From Amblyornis subalaris (taxonomy: Eukaryota; Chordata; Aves; Passeriformes; Ptilonorhynchidae), in NCBI GenBank assembly GCA_018881555.1, contig JACAXG010000049.1:5889553-5953552 (forward strand): 64,000 nt of DNA, given 5' to 3'. How positions within the stretch are numbered: the stretch's first letter is position 1; each line of letters starts with the position of its first letter. The translations under genes and the position numbers were made by a program. Shown piece after piece: positions 46,434 to 58,982 of the stretch. The notes under the pieces were generated by a model that saw only the letters and a list, made by a program, of their open reading frames with translations, was not told the origin of the DNA and ran no database searches.

Positions 46434-49400
46434 TGGATGAGGCCAGACAGTGTAGATATAACAGCAGGCAATTACAGGGACTAACTTCTCCCTTAATAGG
46501 AAGGTTTTCCCCGACGTGCTGCGCTTCAAGTGCTCAGGGGATATTTCAGGATCGTGGGATTGTGTCTGGAACCTGCTGTTATTTTAGCCCTTTATGTTTG
46601 TTTCCATAAGTGCCACGGGACACTTGGCCACAACCCCAGAAAACCACCGTGTAGGTGGAANGAGGGAGAGAAAGAAGGGAGGGAATACCAAGGAATCAGA
46701 CACCTGATTGAGAACTCCCTTCAGAAGTCCCTTCTGGTGCACGTTTTTCTCATTCACAGTGGAAATTCCTCCAGAATTGTTACTTTTGAAGTCATAGGGG
46801 AAATGTTTGCACGTGGGAGTGGGGAAGTAAGGGCAGAGGCAAATTGGCTTAGAGGAAATGTCACTTTTCTGCAGTCCTGATATATCTGATAAACAGTCTT
46901 AGAGGAGTAAAATGGAAATAAGGAGTGCATTAATTCTGCCAGATGTCAAGGACAGGAAGCAGCAGCCTGAAAATCTTGCCACAGGCAGGGCCCCAGCTAC
47001 ACCATGACAGGCTATGCGATGGATGAGCAAATGGCTATTTTTCACTAAGAGAAATCTTAATAGCAAGATTTACAACTCCACGCTCCCCGCCTTGCCTCGT
47101 GGTATTACAGATAATGAATCAAATGATTTTCACCTCAGAAAGAGAGATATTTTATCTCGACAAGAGCAAGTCTCAGGACGCGGCNCTGCATGGAACACCT
47201 CACGTTTGTCAGCCTGATCAAAGAGTGATTTTTTTCNGATGCATCGTGAAGTGTCTGGAAGAAAAGAGTGGGTTTGTGGGAGGCATCTGACAAAATACCC
47301 CTTTTTGTTTACTGAATCGCGTGTTTGTCCTGATATTCCCACTCTCCCTTTTCCGCGGTTTGCCTAGCGTTGTGCCCTGGACGGTGCTCTCGGTGGGCTC
47401 TGTAATTTGGGAAGGCTTCCCTTACAAGGCTGCCTCAGAAGAGACCTCTGCATGCCTGGTGCCTCTCAAGGCCGTTTCCCACACCCTGTCATTGCCTCGC
47501 CGCACTCCAGGGCTCGTTTCCAGTGCGGAGCAGCCGCTGGAAGGGAGGAAAGCCGAGGGGGCAGCACGTGGTCCGGGGGCTCGGGGGCTCCAGGCACACA
47601 GACTGGTCAGGGACACTGCAGCAGGCAGTTCTTACTGGGCTGAAATAGCCTGAAATTAGAGAAATAAACTTCACATAAAAGGCAATGCAAAGAGGTTTTT
47701 TAACCCATTCCAAGATTTGCTGTCGAGGCACCCCACAACACAATGGGGTGAGTAAGGGCCTGCAGTGTGTGGGGAAGGATCAGGGATGGGAGAAGGCAAC
47801 TGCCAAACTTCCTTTGTCACAGGGAAAACAAATCATGAAACCCTACCCATAATTTTCTTGAAGAAACAGGATTAAGACCCAAAATAATTATACCAAATAA
47901 CAGGAACAGTCATAATGTATAAAAAAGGCTTTTTATTTCTTCTTGCGTCAACAAGAAGGGAAGAGGAATTTTTGACTTTCAGTTACTCAGCTCCTTATCA
48001 GGAGTCTGAGTTGTTTCCTTGGCCAGGGAAAAATTGGAGTTTTGATAATCGGAACTAACTCAGGGAGTTTGAGTGGAAATACTGGAGTTCCCCTCTTTGC
48101 TGGGGGTTGTGTTTATTCCAGCATTTGCTATCTGTAAACCCACAAAAACTACAACCAGAGCCATTCCCTGGGAATCGTGCTTTGGAGAGATTCAAAATGC
48201 CGAGAGAGTCGGAGATAAACCCCGGGTTTGCAGATGCCCCCTCCTTGGCAGAGTTCAGGGGCAGCTGATCAAGCCTGGCAGCAGCACGTGGCTCCACACA
48301 AGTCTGTGGCCGGAGCAGGGCTGTGCCAGGGAGAAGGGGGAGCAGGAAGACCCTCTGGAATGTGGCTTATACCTGCTCTGGGCACTTACGGTCACCTCTG
48401 AGCTCCGGGGACTCTGCTCCTCCTGTGCTCAGCAGTGCATGCCTTGGACACTTCAAATAAGTACATTTGGGGGATTTGGAACACTGANGAGGGGGTCAGA
48501 CCCTCAGCCTTGCCAGTCAGTCCCCAGTCAAAGGGGAGGAGGTAACTAACTCGGTAAGAACAATTTTATTCACACCTTTTGTCATTTCCACATCTCCAGA
48601 CCAATGCTGGGCTCTTCTGACACATTTCAGGGTCCTTTCCTAGAAAAGATGAGGTGATCTTCAGACAGTGGTTGACGTGGAAGACCAAAGGACCCAAATA
48701 ACGGCCCCGTCATGGGTTCGCTGCATTTTTCTGGGTAATGTTCCCTCAAATGGGCACAATGAGGATGTGGGGGAGTAGGCTGCCACATCAAACGAGAGCT
48801 TTCTGAGCTGGCAGCCCTAGGCTTGCTTTCTAAACATAAACTTGCCCTGCTTTGTGACAGCACTTAGAGGACAGTTCTGCTCTTTGCCCTCCCAAGGCGA
48901 GACAGACCACTAAGTCAAAAGTAGCGGCCAGAGTGGCTCAGCCCCTCCGTGCATCACAGGAGGGGACCAGTAAGACGATGGAGAAAATGAGGTTTCTGGC
49001 TTGCTTTGTGCCGAGGAGTGGCTTGCTGTCCTCTAATTGTGGCTACCGCTCCGCCAGACACTGAGGANCTTTGTTAATACAATGTGAATGCCACCTACGT
49101 ACCCCTCACTTGTGGAAGAGCATCCTTTGGTTTTCTGCGCTTTGAGGAGGTCACAGTTGAGTCATTTTAGCCTTTTTTTCCCCGCCTTTATCTTTGCTTT
49201 TTTACGACCACATTTTTCAAAGAAGGGAGTTCCAGTTTAGGCACTAAATATGTGCAAAGCCCCAGTGGGGCTCTGGGAAGAGCTTGACATCAATGTTGAA
49301 GTGAAACTCAGTCTGCCTTTTGGTGTGTCCGGAGAAGAGCTGGCTGCTCTGAGAGGTGTCGTGTGGAGAGTGCAAGTTATGGGCCAGCAGAAGCTGAGCT

Positions 49401-49484
49401 TTGAGCCAGTCAGGCTCTCCCACNGACTCACTGTGAACTCCAAAACCCCAGGTGGGAAATACCTTTTTGGGTGTTAATCAAAGG

Positions 49485-49752
49485 ATCACAGAATCCCAGA
49501 ATGGTTTGGGTGGAAAGGGACTGTAAAGCCCATTCAGTTCACCCCCTGCNATGGGCAGGGACAGCTTCCACTATCCCAGGGTGCTCCAAGTCCCGTCCAA
49601 CCTGGCCTTGGACNCTTCCAGGGATGGGGCAGCCACAGCTTCTTCTGGGCAACCTGTGCCAGGGCCTCCCCACCCTCCCAGCGAAGGATTTCTTTTTCAT
49701 GTAAACCTCCCCTGCTTCAGCTTAAGGCCATTCCCCCTCGAGCAGGAAACGA
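49485..49752 (-). mobile_element. CR1 LINE 3' fragment
   Basis: Antisense copy from TCACAGAATCCCAGAATGG to the CCATTCCCCCTCGAGC region, about 640 bp before the C-rich minisatellite. Confidence 0.9.
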
Positions 49753-49847
49753 TGCAGCAAATAATACAATACAATTTAGAAATATATTTCAGTATATTTC
49801 AAAATGCTTCGATTTTAAATCTGTTAAAGCAAAACAGAAAAGTATGA

Positions 49848-49861
49848 ATGAATGAATGAAT
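49848..49861 (+). repeat. (GAAT)n microsatellite
   Basis: Three to four copies of the tetramer GAAT. Confidence 0.8.
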
Positions 49862-50394
49862 GGGAATTTTAATATCTTCTTTAACCATCACAAAGGGCAA
49901 AAGTGGTAGAATTAATAATGACTAAAAATTCCACGTTTTAGATGGAAGTGTAAACTCAGACCAAAGGGAACTGAGTGATCAAGCAACACCTTGGTGGACC
50001 TGGCCGAGGTTGATGGGGCACAGTCACTGTTTCAACACTCATCCTTTGAGAACGAAGCGTCTGAAAGTGTTACAGGGGCGAGTGTTTGCGAGGCACTTGC
50101 AGAGGATGAAAGCGTTTTGTGGTCTCACTCGCGGAATCAAACACCTTGCGGAAGGTGCATTCCCACAGGAACACCCAAAGCCGCCGCGACAGNGGTGGAT
50201 TTTTAAAGCGAAAGGTATTTTAATGCAAATTCCATTTATTTTATTACTACTTTCTGCCACATCAGGAGCTGGCCGCTACCCCCGGCTCCGGCCGAGCGCT
50301 GCCCGCCCCTCTCCCCACGGCAGTGCCTGGGGCTCCTCTGTCCCCTCGGCCTCGCCACCGCAGCGCCCGGAGACACGGAGCCGCCCCCGCCCCC

Positions 50395-51025
50395 GCCGCT
50401 GTCACCCCGCAGCCGCTGTCCCCTCTCACAGCCGCTGTCCCCTCGCAGCCGCTGTCCCCTCGCAGCCGCTGTCCCCTCACATCCCCTCTTCCCTTTCACA
50501 GCCGCTGTCCCTTCGCAGCCGCTGTGCCCCCGCAGCCGCTGTCCCCCCTCAGTCGCTGTCCCCCCGCGGCCCCGTCCCCTCTCACATCCCCTGTCCCCTC
50601 TCACAGCCGCTGTCCCCTCGCACCCGCTGTCCCCNCAGCCGCTGTCCCCTCACATCCCCTCTTCCCTTTCACAGCCGCTGTCCCCTCGCAGCCGCTGTCC
50701 CCCCTCAGTCGCTGTCCCCCCGCGGCCCCGTCCCCTCTCACATCCCCTGTCCCCTCTCACAGCCGCTGTCCCCTCACATCCCCTGTCCCCTCTCACAGCC
50801 GCTGTGCCCCCGCAGCCGCTGTCCCCTCTCACAGCCGCTGTCCCCCCACAGCCGCTGTCCCCTCTCACAGCCGCTGTCCCCTCTCACAGCCGCTGTCCCC
50901 TCACATCCCCTGTCCCCTCCCACAGCCGCTGTCGCCTCGCAGCCGCTGTCCCCCCTCAGTCGCTGTCCCCCCTCAGTCGCTGTCCCCCCTCAGTCGCTGT
51001 CCCCCCACAGCCGCTGTCCCCTCGC
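50395..51025. repeat. C-rich minisatellite (17-19 bp units)
   Basis: More than thirty copies of CAGCCGCTGTCCCCTCG and variants (CTCAGTCGCTGTCCCC, CACATCCCCTGTCCCC). A block of about 173 bp is itself duplicated (starts at 50478 and 50651). The opposite strand is very G-rich. The units are not multiples of three, yet long frames remain open because the motif contains no stop in any frame; a 533-codon frame across it is not a gene. Confidence 0.95.
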
Positions 51026-51039
51026 AGCCCAGCAGCCTC

Positions 51040-51540
51040 TGCCGGCGCCTCGTTCCTCCTTAAGAGGCGGCGGCCATGGGGCCCCTCCCCGCTCGCGGCA
51101 CCGAGCCGCCCGCGGCGGGAGCAGGAGCGGGAGCGGGACGCGCGCGGCGGAGCCCGGCGGCCGTAAGAGAGGGGTGGGAGCGGGGCCGGGAGAAGCTGGA
51201 GGGGCCGAGGAGCGGGGCCGGGGCCGGGGCGGGCGCCGGCGGAGCCCCCGCGGGGAGCGCTCCCTGGCGCGGACATCCCCGGCCGCGCCCGCCCCGCAGC
51301 GAGGGGCCCGAGGGGTCCGGGAGGTACGAGGGGGCAGCGCGGAGGGAGCGGAGCCGGGGCGGGCTGGGAGCGGCCCCGCGGCGTCCCTGCACAGGTCCCG
51401 CAGCTCCGTGCGCAGCCGGGGCGGGGGTGCGTGTCCGGCCCCCGTCCCTGTCCCCGGCACTGGCGGTGAAGCAATCGGCCGCGGGAGCTGCGGGGAATTG
51501 CGGCAGGGCGGCTGCAGAGGGAACATTTCGCAAAATGTCT
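51040..51540. promoter_or_regulatory. CpG island next to the minisatellite
   Basis: About 500 bp of very high G+C with dense CpG, with GGCGGG-type boxes, directly after the minisatellite. Possible splice donors occur on the plus strand (for example GGCC/GTAAGA near 51161 and GGGAG/GTACGA near 51324). Such islands in birds usually mark a transcription start. In mammals PLA2G4A lies divergently upstream of PTGS2, so this is a candidate for its first, non-coding exon, but no PLA2G4A coding sequence was recognised. Confidence 0.5.
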
Positions 51541-51657
51541 GCGAGAGCAGCTTTTCTTTTGGGTCTGGGGTGAGAAAAGTGCCTGTGAGAGTTTCTGGTC
51601 GCAGCCTTTAGCAGGCTGCTATCGGCTCACATTGGTGTGAGCACGGACCAGAGCCAC

Positions 51658-51758
51658 GGGATGGTTTGGGTCGGAGGNACCTTTAAGCCCATCCCGTTCC
51701 TCCCCCTTCCACTAGACCAGGGTNCTCCAGGTGCTGTCCAGCCTGGCCTGGANCACCC
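51658..51758 (-). mobile_element. CR1 LINE 3' fragment
   Basis: Antisense, diverged copy just downstream of the second CpG island (GGGATGGTTTGGGTCGGAGG, then CCTTCCACTAGACCAGGG). Confidence 0.8.
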
Positions 51759-54390
51759 TGGTTCTGATAGGGTTCCCTGCGCCTGTTTGGGACCGGGCTC
51801 CCACACTACAGGTGCGGGTGAATCTGCTGTCCTGCCCGGCCTCTGGCCAGTGCTGCTGCAGCACCTGCAGGCGGTGGGACCAGTGCCTGTGCTACTCCCC
51901 CCGGCTGGCACTGCTNTTTGTCCCCTGCCCCGGAGCAGCCCCTGGCAGTGGGCAGCTGGTGTGAGCTGGAGCTGCTGCGGCTGTGTGGCCCCTGCCCAGA
52001 GCTCGTCCACAGGCACCTTGCGCCTTACCTTTGGGGAAAATCCCTTCGAAACTGCTGAGTGTGAAACTTCCCATGTGGGGGAAGGGATGCAGACGCCTGG
52101 TTAAAGCTCCAGTCCCAAGGGAGGAGCAGTGATGTGGGTAGGACTTGTAACTGCAGTGGATGTTCCTAGCAGGAAGATGCTGCTTTGCACCTCTGTAGGG
52201 TGAGATGCACGCGAGACCATTGATGCATGGGATCAGCTGCTTTGTGGTTATCAAGAGTTGTTCAGCCTGCTAAGAATTCCAGACAGAAACCATGGAATCT
52301 AAAACCGATGTGCTTGTTTTATTTTCTTTCTGTTAGTGAGAAGGATTTTAATATACAGTCTATACATNAGTGCTTCTCTAGCACTGTTGTCTCTCTGAAT
52401 CTCCACGTTGGCACNTTTCTGCACTCTCTTGTTCCCCTCTGGCAGAGAAATGCAAATATTGATTTATGCTGGAATCACATAAATTAATCGTCCTGCATGG
52501 CCAGTTAATCTGCACTGGGAAAACACCACTTCGACTCTTGGCACCAAGCGCTGTTTATGACTTGTTTTTCTTAGAAAAATTAGGAAAAAGGCAAAAAAAA
52601 AAAAGGCAAAAAAGAGAAGTTATCCAATGCTGCTGCGTCACTAGGGTTGCATACTTGATTTCATCTTAACTTGAAAGTGTTGCATTGAACATTGTTATCA
52701 TACTTTGCATGGCACTTTGAATGGGTTACTTTTGCCAGCAGGCCTAAATCAGCTAGAATGGGAAATTTTTCAGCCAACCTGGGTTTGCCGTAGTTTTTCC
52801 CTTCAGTTCATGACTTTTCATCATACAAAGGGGAAGAATAACGAGGATGGGGTGAGCCCTGAGCGTTTCCCTCAGAGGTATTTCTGCAAAGCCACTGAGC
52901 AAACTGCACTGACACTTTGGATAACCTCTGCTCTTCCTTGTCGTGTGTTCCTGGCAGTTCCAAGGGACTGAATCCAGTGCAGTGCAGCAGTGACCTTCCA
53001 GCTGCATCTTGCTTCAGGAATAATGGGAATGGCTCCGTTGGGGTGTTTCAATGGATGTGCAGTATTCAGGGATGTGGCAACTTTGGTGACTTCCATGTAG
53101 GTTGGAAGAGGACAGCATTGGCAGTGGAACTGGAGACTTGGGAAGTGCGAATTCAAATCACGTGGAGTGAACTGAATGGCTTGGGCTGGGAGATCCCAGG
53201 GATAGCAGCAAATAGCCAGAGAAGGAGGTGTCTCGCCCTTGTACCCAGAAGTTCAAGTATATGAAAACTGACTTCAAAATATTGGAAAATACTTGATTTT
53301 TTGTGGAAAATTTCGAGCTGAAGAGGTAAAAGCTCAGAGTATGGTATGGCCCATGGTTAATGTGTGGAGCTGAGAGATTAAATTCAAATTTACTTTTTAC
53401 CTGACACATAACACTGCTGTGGATCAATCTCCCTATCCTTCAGGGCAGTATCTGAGGAAGGGGAGTGGCCTTGAGGGAGCAAAACTGAATTCTTATCTAA
53501 TTGTTTAGTTGACATNGATGGACAAGTACATGTCAAAGATATTGGTGCCTTACAGTCTGGACATGATTTAAATAATACAATCAGGTCCTTCCCTACAGCT
53601 CTGGTTCAGATGGGGATTCAGCATCCAGTTAAAGCCTGGGGGGCCAGTCAGGAGAGACACTTTTAAACGGAATTTTGCAACTGGTCTGGTTTTATTTCAG
53701 TTGTCTCTTTCTAAACAGGAGCTCCAGGTAATTTGTGGAAGGATTTCTCTTTGATTTCATGGGCAGGGGCAGCATTCTCCTCCTGTGAGGGGATGAACTC
53801 TTGCCTGTGTTTGCTGTGGCACTGTGATATAACTGTGTCTTTCTCAGTAGTCTGAAAAACAGATCCCAGAACCTGCCTTGGTAATGGAAATTGCCTCATC
53901 ACTGCCCTAGGTTATAATAACGTGATGTAGTAACAGAATACTTTCAAAGGAATTCTTTCTTTTTTAAAAATAAAGGAAAAAGCAACCCCTCACCACCTTG
54001 GTATTCAGACTTTCCTGAGGGTTTTCATTTATTGTTTACCTCAGAGAGATGACCCAAATTTCCTGGCTGTACCGATTTCCAGTAGCCTGTGTGTCAACGT
54101 CTGGAGCAGCGTTACTCAGCCCATGAGGCAGGGATGGGAGGTGGTCTNGAGGACAGGGGAAAGTGGTCCTCAAAGCAGGACCAAACAAAGCACCAAGAAG
54201 CTCCCAATATTTGTTTCTTTTATTTTTNCAACACATTATGGGAAAAGTAAAAGGAACTAGTGTACATTTAAACTTTAGCCTAATTTTTAAAAAGGGAAGA
54301 TATTGTGGCAACATTGTAAGTGACAATTNATGGACTTTTCTTAAAAATATCAATTCGTTCTCCAGCTACAGAACACCTCACATGTTGTGG

Positions 54391-54527
54391 AGGTGNCCAA
54401 GGCCAGGTTGGACGGGGCTTGGAGCAACNTGGNATNATGGAGGGTGTCCTTGCCCGTGGCAGGAGGTGGAACTGGATGGGCTTTAAGGTCCCTTCNCACC
54501 CAAACCATTCCAGGATTCTGTGGTATT
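54391..54527 (+). mobile_element. CR1 LINE 3' fragment
   Basis: Sense copy with GGCCAGGTTGGACGGGGCTT. It has a high local density of N. Confidence 0.9.
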
Positions 54528-57185
54528 ATATAGAATGACACAGTTTCTGGAAGAAATAAGCCCACAGTGTTGGTGAGGGGAAAATATCAGACATCTATTG
54601 ATAATTGTACAGGTTTTCTCTCGTGTGGCAGTGGTGCTTCCTCAGCCTGTGTTGGTCCTGTCTCAGCTGGCAGCTGTGCCAGGGGACACAGACATTGCAG
54701 CTTTTCTCCCAGAACGTTTTCCTTTCCCAGAGAGAGGGCTGTGGAGATGACACTTTCTATCTCAGCTCACGCTTTTGCTGTGTGCTGGGAATTCCAAGAC
54801 AGTCAGCACGTGTAGGGAAGGATGTTTTTGGTACCTGGACTGGCAAACACAGCCGGAGTCGGAGGCAATGTGGGAGTGTCCCCGACTCTTCAAGTGATCC
54901 CTGGAGGAAAAACAGCTGCTTCCACGATAAAATCCGTGTGATTCTAGACAGATATTCCCTGGACCACAGAAGTGATGTGCTGGGAGCGCCCTTTGCCCTC
55001 TGCAGGGTGCAGAGTCCCTGTGGTTGGTGTCGGAGCTGCAGTGAGGTGGATCCTGGCTGCGGTGTGTCTGAGCTGGGCTGCTGTCCGGGCTGCACAGCTC
55101 TGCTGGCAAAGCCCTCTTCAATTTTGGTGTTTACTCTCCTTCCAGGTGAGTGGTAGCACTGCTAACTTGGAGAGAAGGATGCCGTGCTGCTTTTGTCTCC
55201 TGNTAACAGCATTACTTCAGCCTAGGATACTGGAAGTGTATTTTTCAAAATACAGCATAGCCTGCACACAAAAATCTTTGTCTTTCCATCTTTCCAGCTT
55301 CCCTAAATATGNGAATTTAGGAAGGAGACAGAAAATACAGGGTCGAAAGCTTCCACATACGCAAGTTCAGAACTGTTTGAGATGTATCAGTCGCATCTGT
55401 GTTTTGTTGTGGTTACCTGATAGTAAAGCCATTGAACTGACTCATCTTTGGTATTCATCTGATGTTTTTATTAGAATGATCTCAGCATAAATCAGTAAAA
55501 TTCTCATTTCTTTTCCTAATAGTATTATCAGTGCTCATATCTTCAGCCAAGATGTGTAGGAATGTGCACTTCTATAATAAATTTTCTGTTTATATTTACT
55601 GGGGTTATAAAGTTATGTATTTATTTGTGCACAGAGATCTTATAATAAGATCTGTACAAATGTGTATTTCCTGCAGTAAGTGGCAGCCCCAGCCCCCAGG
55701 GGCTTGCATTTTATTAAACATGCATGATGGACAAGACTGATANGTGGAATGTTGGGATAGATGGAGCTGATGGAGTAAAAATTGGATGCAGATGTCCAGG
55801 CTGTCTCATCCTGTCTGCTCCATGGCCTTGGCCAGACTATTAAATAGAAAGATGTGGCCTTATGGGATGTGTGGAGTTGCTTTTGATTTGACGGTGGCTT
55901 TTTCCCCCCTCCCCATTACTGTGTCTGTGTCTCANGGGTAGAGATTATAATTAGGGTTTAATTCCTATAACTGTGTTTCTCATGCATTTAATTTACTGCA
56001 TTATCATCTGGATGCTGAAAATAAATGTCCCCCAAGCAGAGGTTTCATTCTGTCCCATCCCAGAGGGCANACAAACAGCACCCGTGGGTGGTTGTACTGA
56101 GCAGGGAGCAGCCCTGGCTGTGGGATGCACCATCCCTTTGCATGCTCTGTCCCCAAACCTGTGCCTTTGGACTCCACATGCAAAACTGGAGCTCTATGCA
56201 AAGCCAGCAGCTGCTGCCTGACCTTGCAGGCCTGGGAGGAACAACATCAAACTTCATTTTGGGGAGAAGGTCATTGCAGACCCGTGGAATGTAACTAATT
56301 AGAAACTTTTGGGTTGTTTCTCTTGTGTTCCGTCTTTTGAAACCAACCTGTAATGGTGAATTTTAAAAGACTTTTGATGCACTTCTGTTCTTTAATTTCA
56401 TAAATATGGCTGTGTGCTTAAGTGAATATCTGCAATAATGACCATCTCTTGTCCTAGACAATTTCTGTGAAATACAGAACTAACCCTTCATGTGCTGCTA
56501 TTCTGCTGGAATCCTTTCCCTCCTAAATCCAAGGAGAATGGATAATAAGTTTCTAAGCATAGCACTGAGTCTAGCACCCCTTTATCTTCTGATAGAGGCA
56601 GGACTCTTTAATCTTCACAAACCTGGTGGTTTTGGACTGTTGCTTTGTGAAGAAAAAGTAGTTTTTTCCCATGCAGCCAAAGGCCTGTAGCTGTGACTCA
56701 AGGACAGTGCAAGCGAAAAATGCAACACAAATGAGAACAGGGGCTTGTACAACATCTAGGAGGAGGATGCTGGGAAGCAGGTCCTGGCTTTTCTTCAATC
56801 CAGTGTATTTTCATGGGTTTGTGTGTTCAGTGGTGATATTCCCAGACTCACTGCTTTTCCCAGGCACTGTAAGGTTCCCGTAGGGAGCTGCTATGAAGCC
56901 TGTGCTGATGGTAATGAGAACCAGCTCTTTGCTAATGGCAAAGTCTGTCAACATCTTGCATTTCTCTGGCATTTTCCACTTGGAACAGCACATGTCCACA
57001 CAGGCTTTCTTAGTAAGTGAGTGATTACACNCAACTAGGACATACTTGCAAGTGTTACTTTGCTTTTTGTACTTTAAGTCCTTTTTGCAAGAATCTCAGA
57101 TTGATTAATTCAGTGAACTCTTCTACTCCCCTGTGGCCTAGAGAATGTAGGTTAAATGTTTATAAGGGAGTTTTTGATATAGAGA

Positions 57186-57412
57186 AAATTAGATTGGATA
57201 TTAGGAAAAAATTGTTCCCTGTGAGGGTGGGGANGCCCTGGCACAGGTTGCCCTGAGAAGCTGTGGCTGCCCCATCCCTGGAAGTGTCCAAGGCCAGGCT
57301 GGACGGGGCTTGGAGCACCCTGGGNTAGTGGAAGGTGTCCCTGCCGATGGGAGGAGTGGGACTGGACNGGCTTTAAGGTCCCTTCCAATCCAAACCTTCT
57401 AGGATTCTGTGC
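57186..57412 (+). mobile_element. CR1 LINE 3' fragment
   Basis: Sense copy from AAATTAGATTGGATATTAGG to the TAGGATTCTGTG end. Confidence 0.9.
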
Positions 57413-58839
57413 AATTAGATGGCTTCTTCCTAGGCATTAAGTCAAATCTGAACCAAAATCACCACCTGGAATAAATGGTGTGGGAAGGGGAAGGGTGTTC
57501 TCCCCGCAGCTGAGAGTGACCTTTACTGGCCACTCACTGGCTGTTTTCATTTAACTGCAGCTTTGANTATAAATGGGATCAAACTCTCCCGGAAAGAGTT
57601 CTATTTAAACTGATTGTGTTTTGTTGGGGTAACTTTGGGCTTTGAGAAATNGACATTTTCTGAACAAAAAGTCTTTTTGAAAAGTGCTCGAACACCTGCA
57701 CTGTGTAATCTGTGCCCTGTAAAGTGTCAGTCATTTCCCTTTCACCACAGGGCCGACGCATCCATGGGTGTTTCAATGTGCCGAGGGAGAGTTTGGGTTG
57801 NCAAGGGGGGTAGTAAGCCCTCGGTGTCTAAGGAAATACACTTAAATATAAGTGTAGGTTGTTTGGTAAGAGAGTAGTCATAGTTCACTCTCTGAACCAA
57901 TCCTCTGTGCCTCAGAGAGAGCATGAAAGTCCCCCTTGTGTCCCTGATTTTGCAAAGCTCTTTTAAGAAGGGAATATGTAAATTTGGGGTTTCTTCCTCC
58001 CTTTGGTTGCTGTCCTTTTACTTCTGAAGTCATCATTTGTGGCTCCTTCGTGACTGAGAGTTATTGTATCACACTCCTGAAGGCCATGTTTAAGTTACAG
58101 TGTTTTTGTTAGTTCTNTGGGTTTTGTTAGTTTTGTGGGGTTTTTCTGCTTTGTGTAACCATTGATGCAATTAACCTCCTGGTACTGGTAGAATCCCATT
58201 ACAGTAAAGAGAATACNATTTTTTTCTTGCTTATGATAAAGAGAAAACTTTCTAGTAATTGTATGAAAATCTTATTTTCAGTTTTAACCCATCTCCAGAG
58301 CCTTAGTTGGGAATGCTGTGCATCCTTTTGTAGTAGCTTCGATCCTTCCCCTCGTCCTCTCAGGGCTTGGCTGTGTTGATAACAGTTGTTTGAAAATGAA
58401 GTGGCACCTGATTCAAAGCTTTCTTCCAAAATCATCAGAGGTGGCACTGGGGCTCGTGCCACTGCTCAGTGTTTTGGCCGTTGTCACTCTAAATTCATCC
58501 AAAATGTTGGGACAGAAAACTGAAGCCCTCGGAAAAGAGCAGGAGCAGGGCCTTGCTGGGTGGGCAGGGCTGGCAGAGCTGCCCAGGGAGCAGAGAGCTT
58601 GGGGAAGTTGTGAGAGCCAGGGCACACAAAGAGGAAGCTCGGGAAAGGGCAGTGAGGTGCCCCTTCCAGTGCGGTCTCCGAGCAGGAACTTGCCCTCTCC
58701 AGCGGGACAGGAGGGCAGAGCAGAGCCCAGCCAAGTCTTACTGGGCCTTGTGGAGAAAATCAAACCCCTTGAGTAAATGCTTTGCCAACACTGGCTTCAA
58801 ACACAAGCTAGTAACTCAGGAGCTTCTTGCTCCTGAGAN

Positions 58840-58982
58840 GTGGTGGCTGCCCCATCCCTGGAAGTGTCCAAGACCACCTTGGATGGGGCTTGGAGCAACT
58901 TGGGATAGCGAGTGGCCGCCTGTGGGTGGAATGAGATGGTGTGTAAGGTCCATTCCAACCCCAGCCATTCTGGGATTCTGTG
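58840..58982 (+). mobile_element. CR1 LINE 3' fragment
   Basis: Sense copy with a diverged middle (AAGACCACCTTGGATGGGGC) ending CTGGGATTCTGTG. Confidence 0.88.

Larger units (their letters stand above)
30553..50394. other. Gene-free region with scattered N
   Basis: Contains CR1 fragments and short microsatellites only. Open frames of up to about 200 codons (for example 40273-40899, minus strand) resemble no protein I know, and many are broken or bridged by N. Confidence 0.6.

Noticed and set aside
50010..51611. Open frame of 533 codons on the plus strand, with overlapping long frames on both strands
   Set aside because: It runs through the C-rich minisatellite. Unit lengths of 17-19 bp shift the frame, so the peptide repeats are irregular, and openness results from the lack of stop-forming triplets. 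An N lies inside.
54605..55156. Open frame of 183 codons, plus strand, cysteine-rich
   Set aside because: No recognisable domain, no repeat of it elsewhere, overlapping frames on both strands, and N bases nearby. Probably chance.
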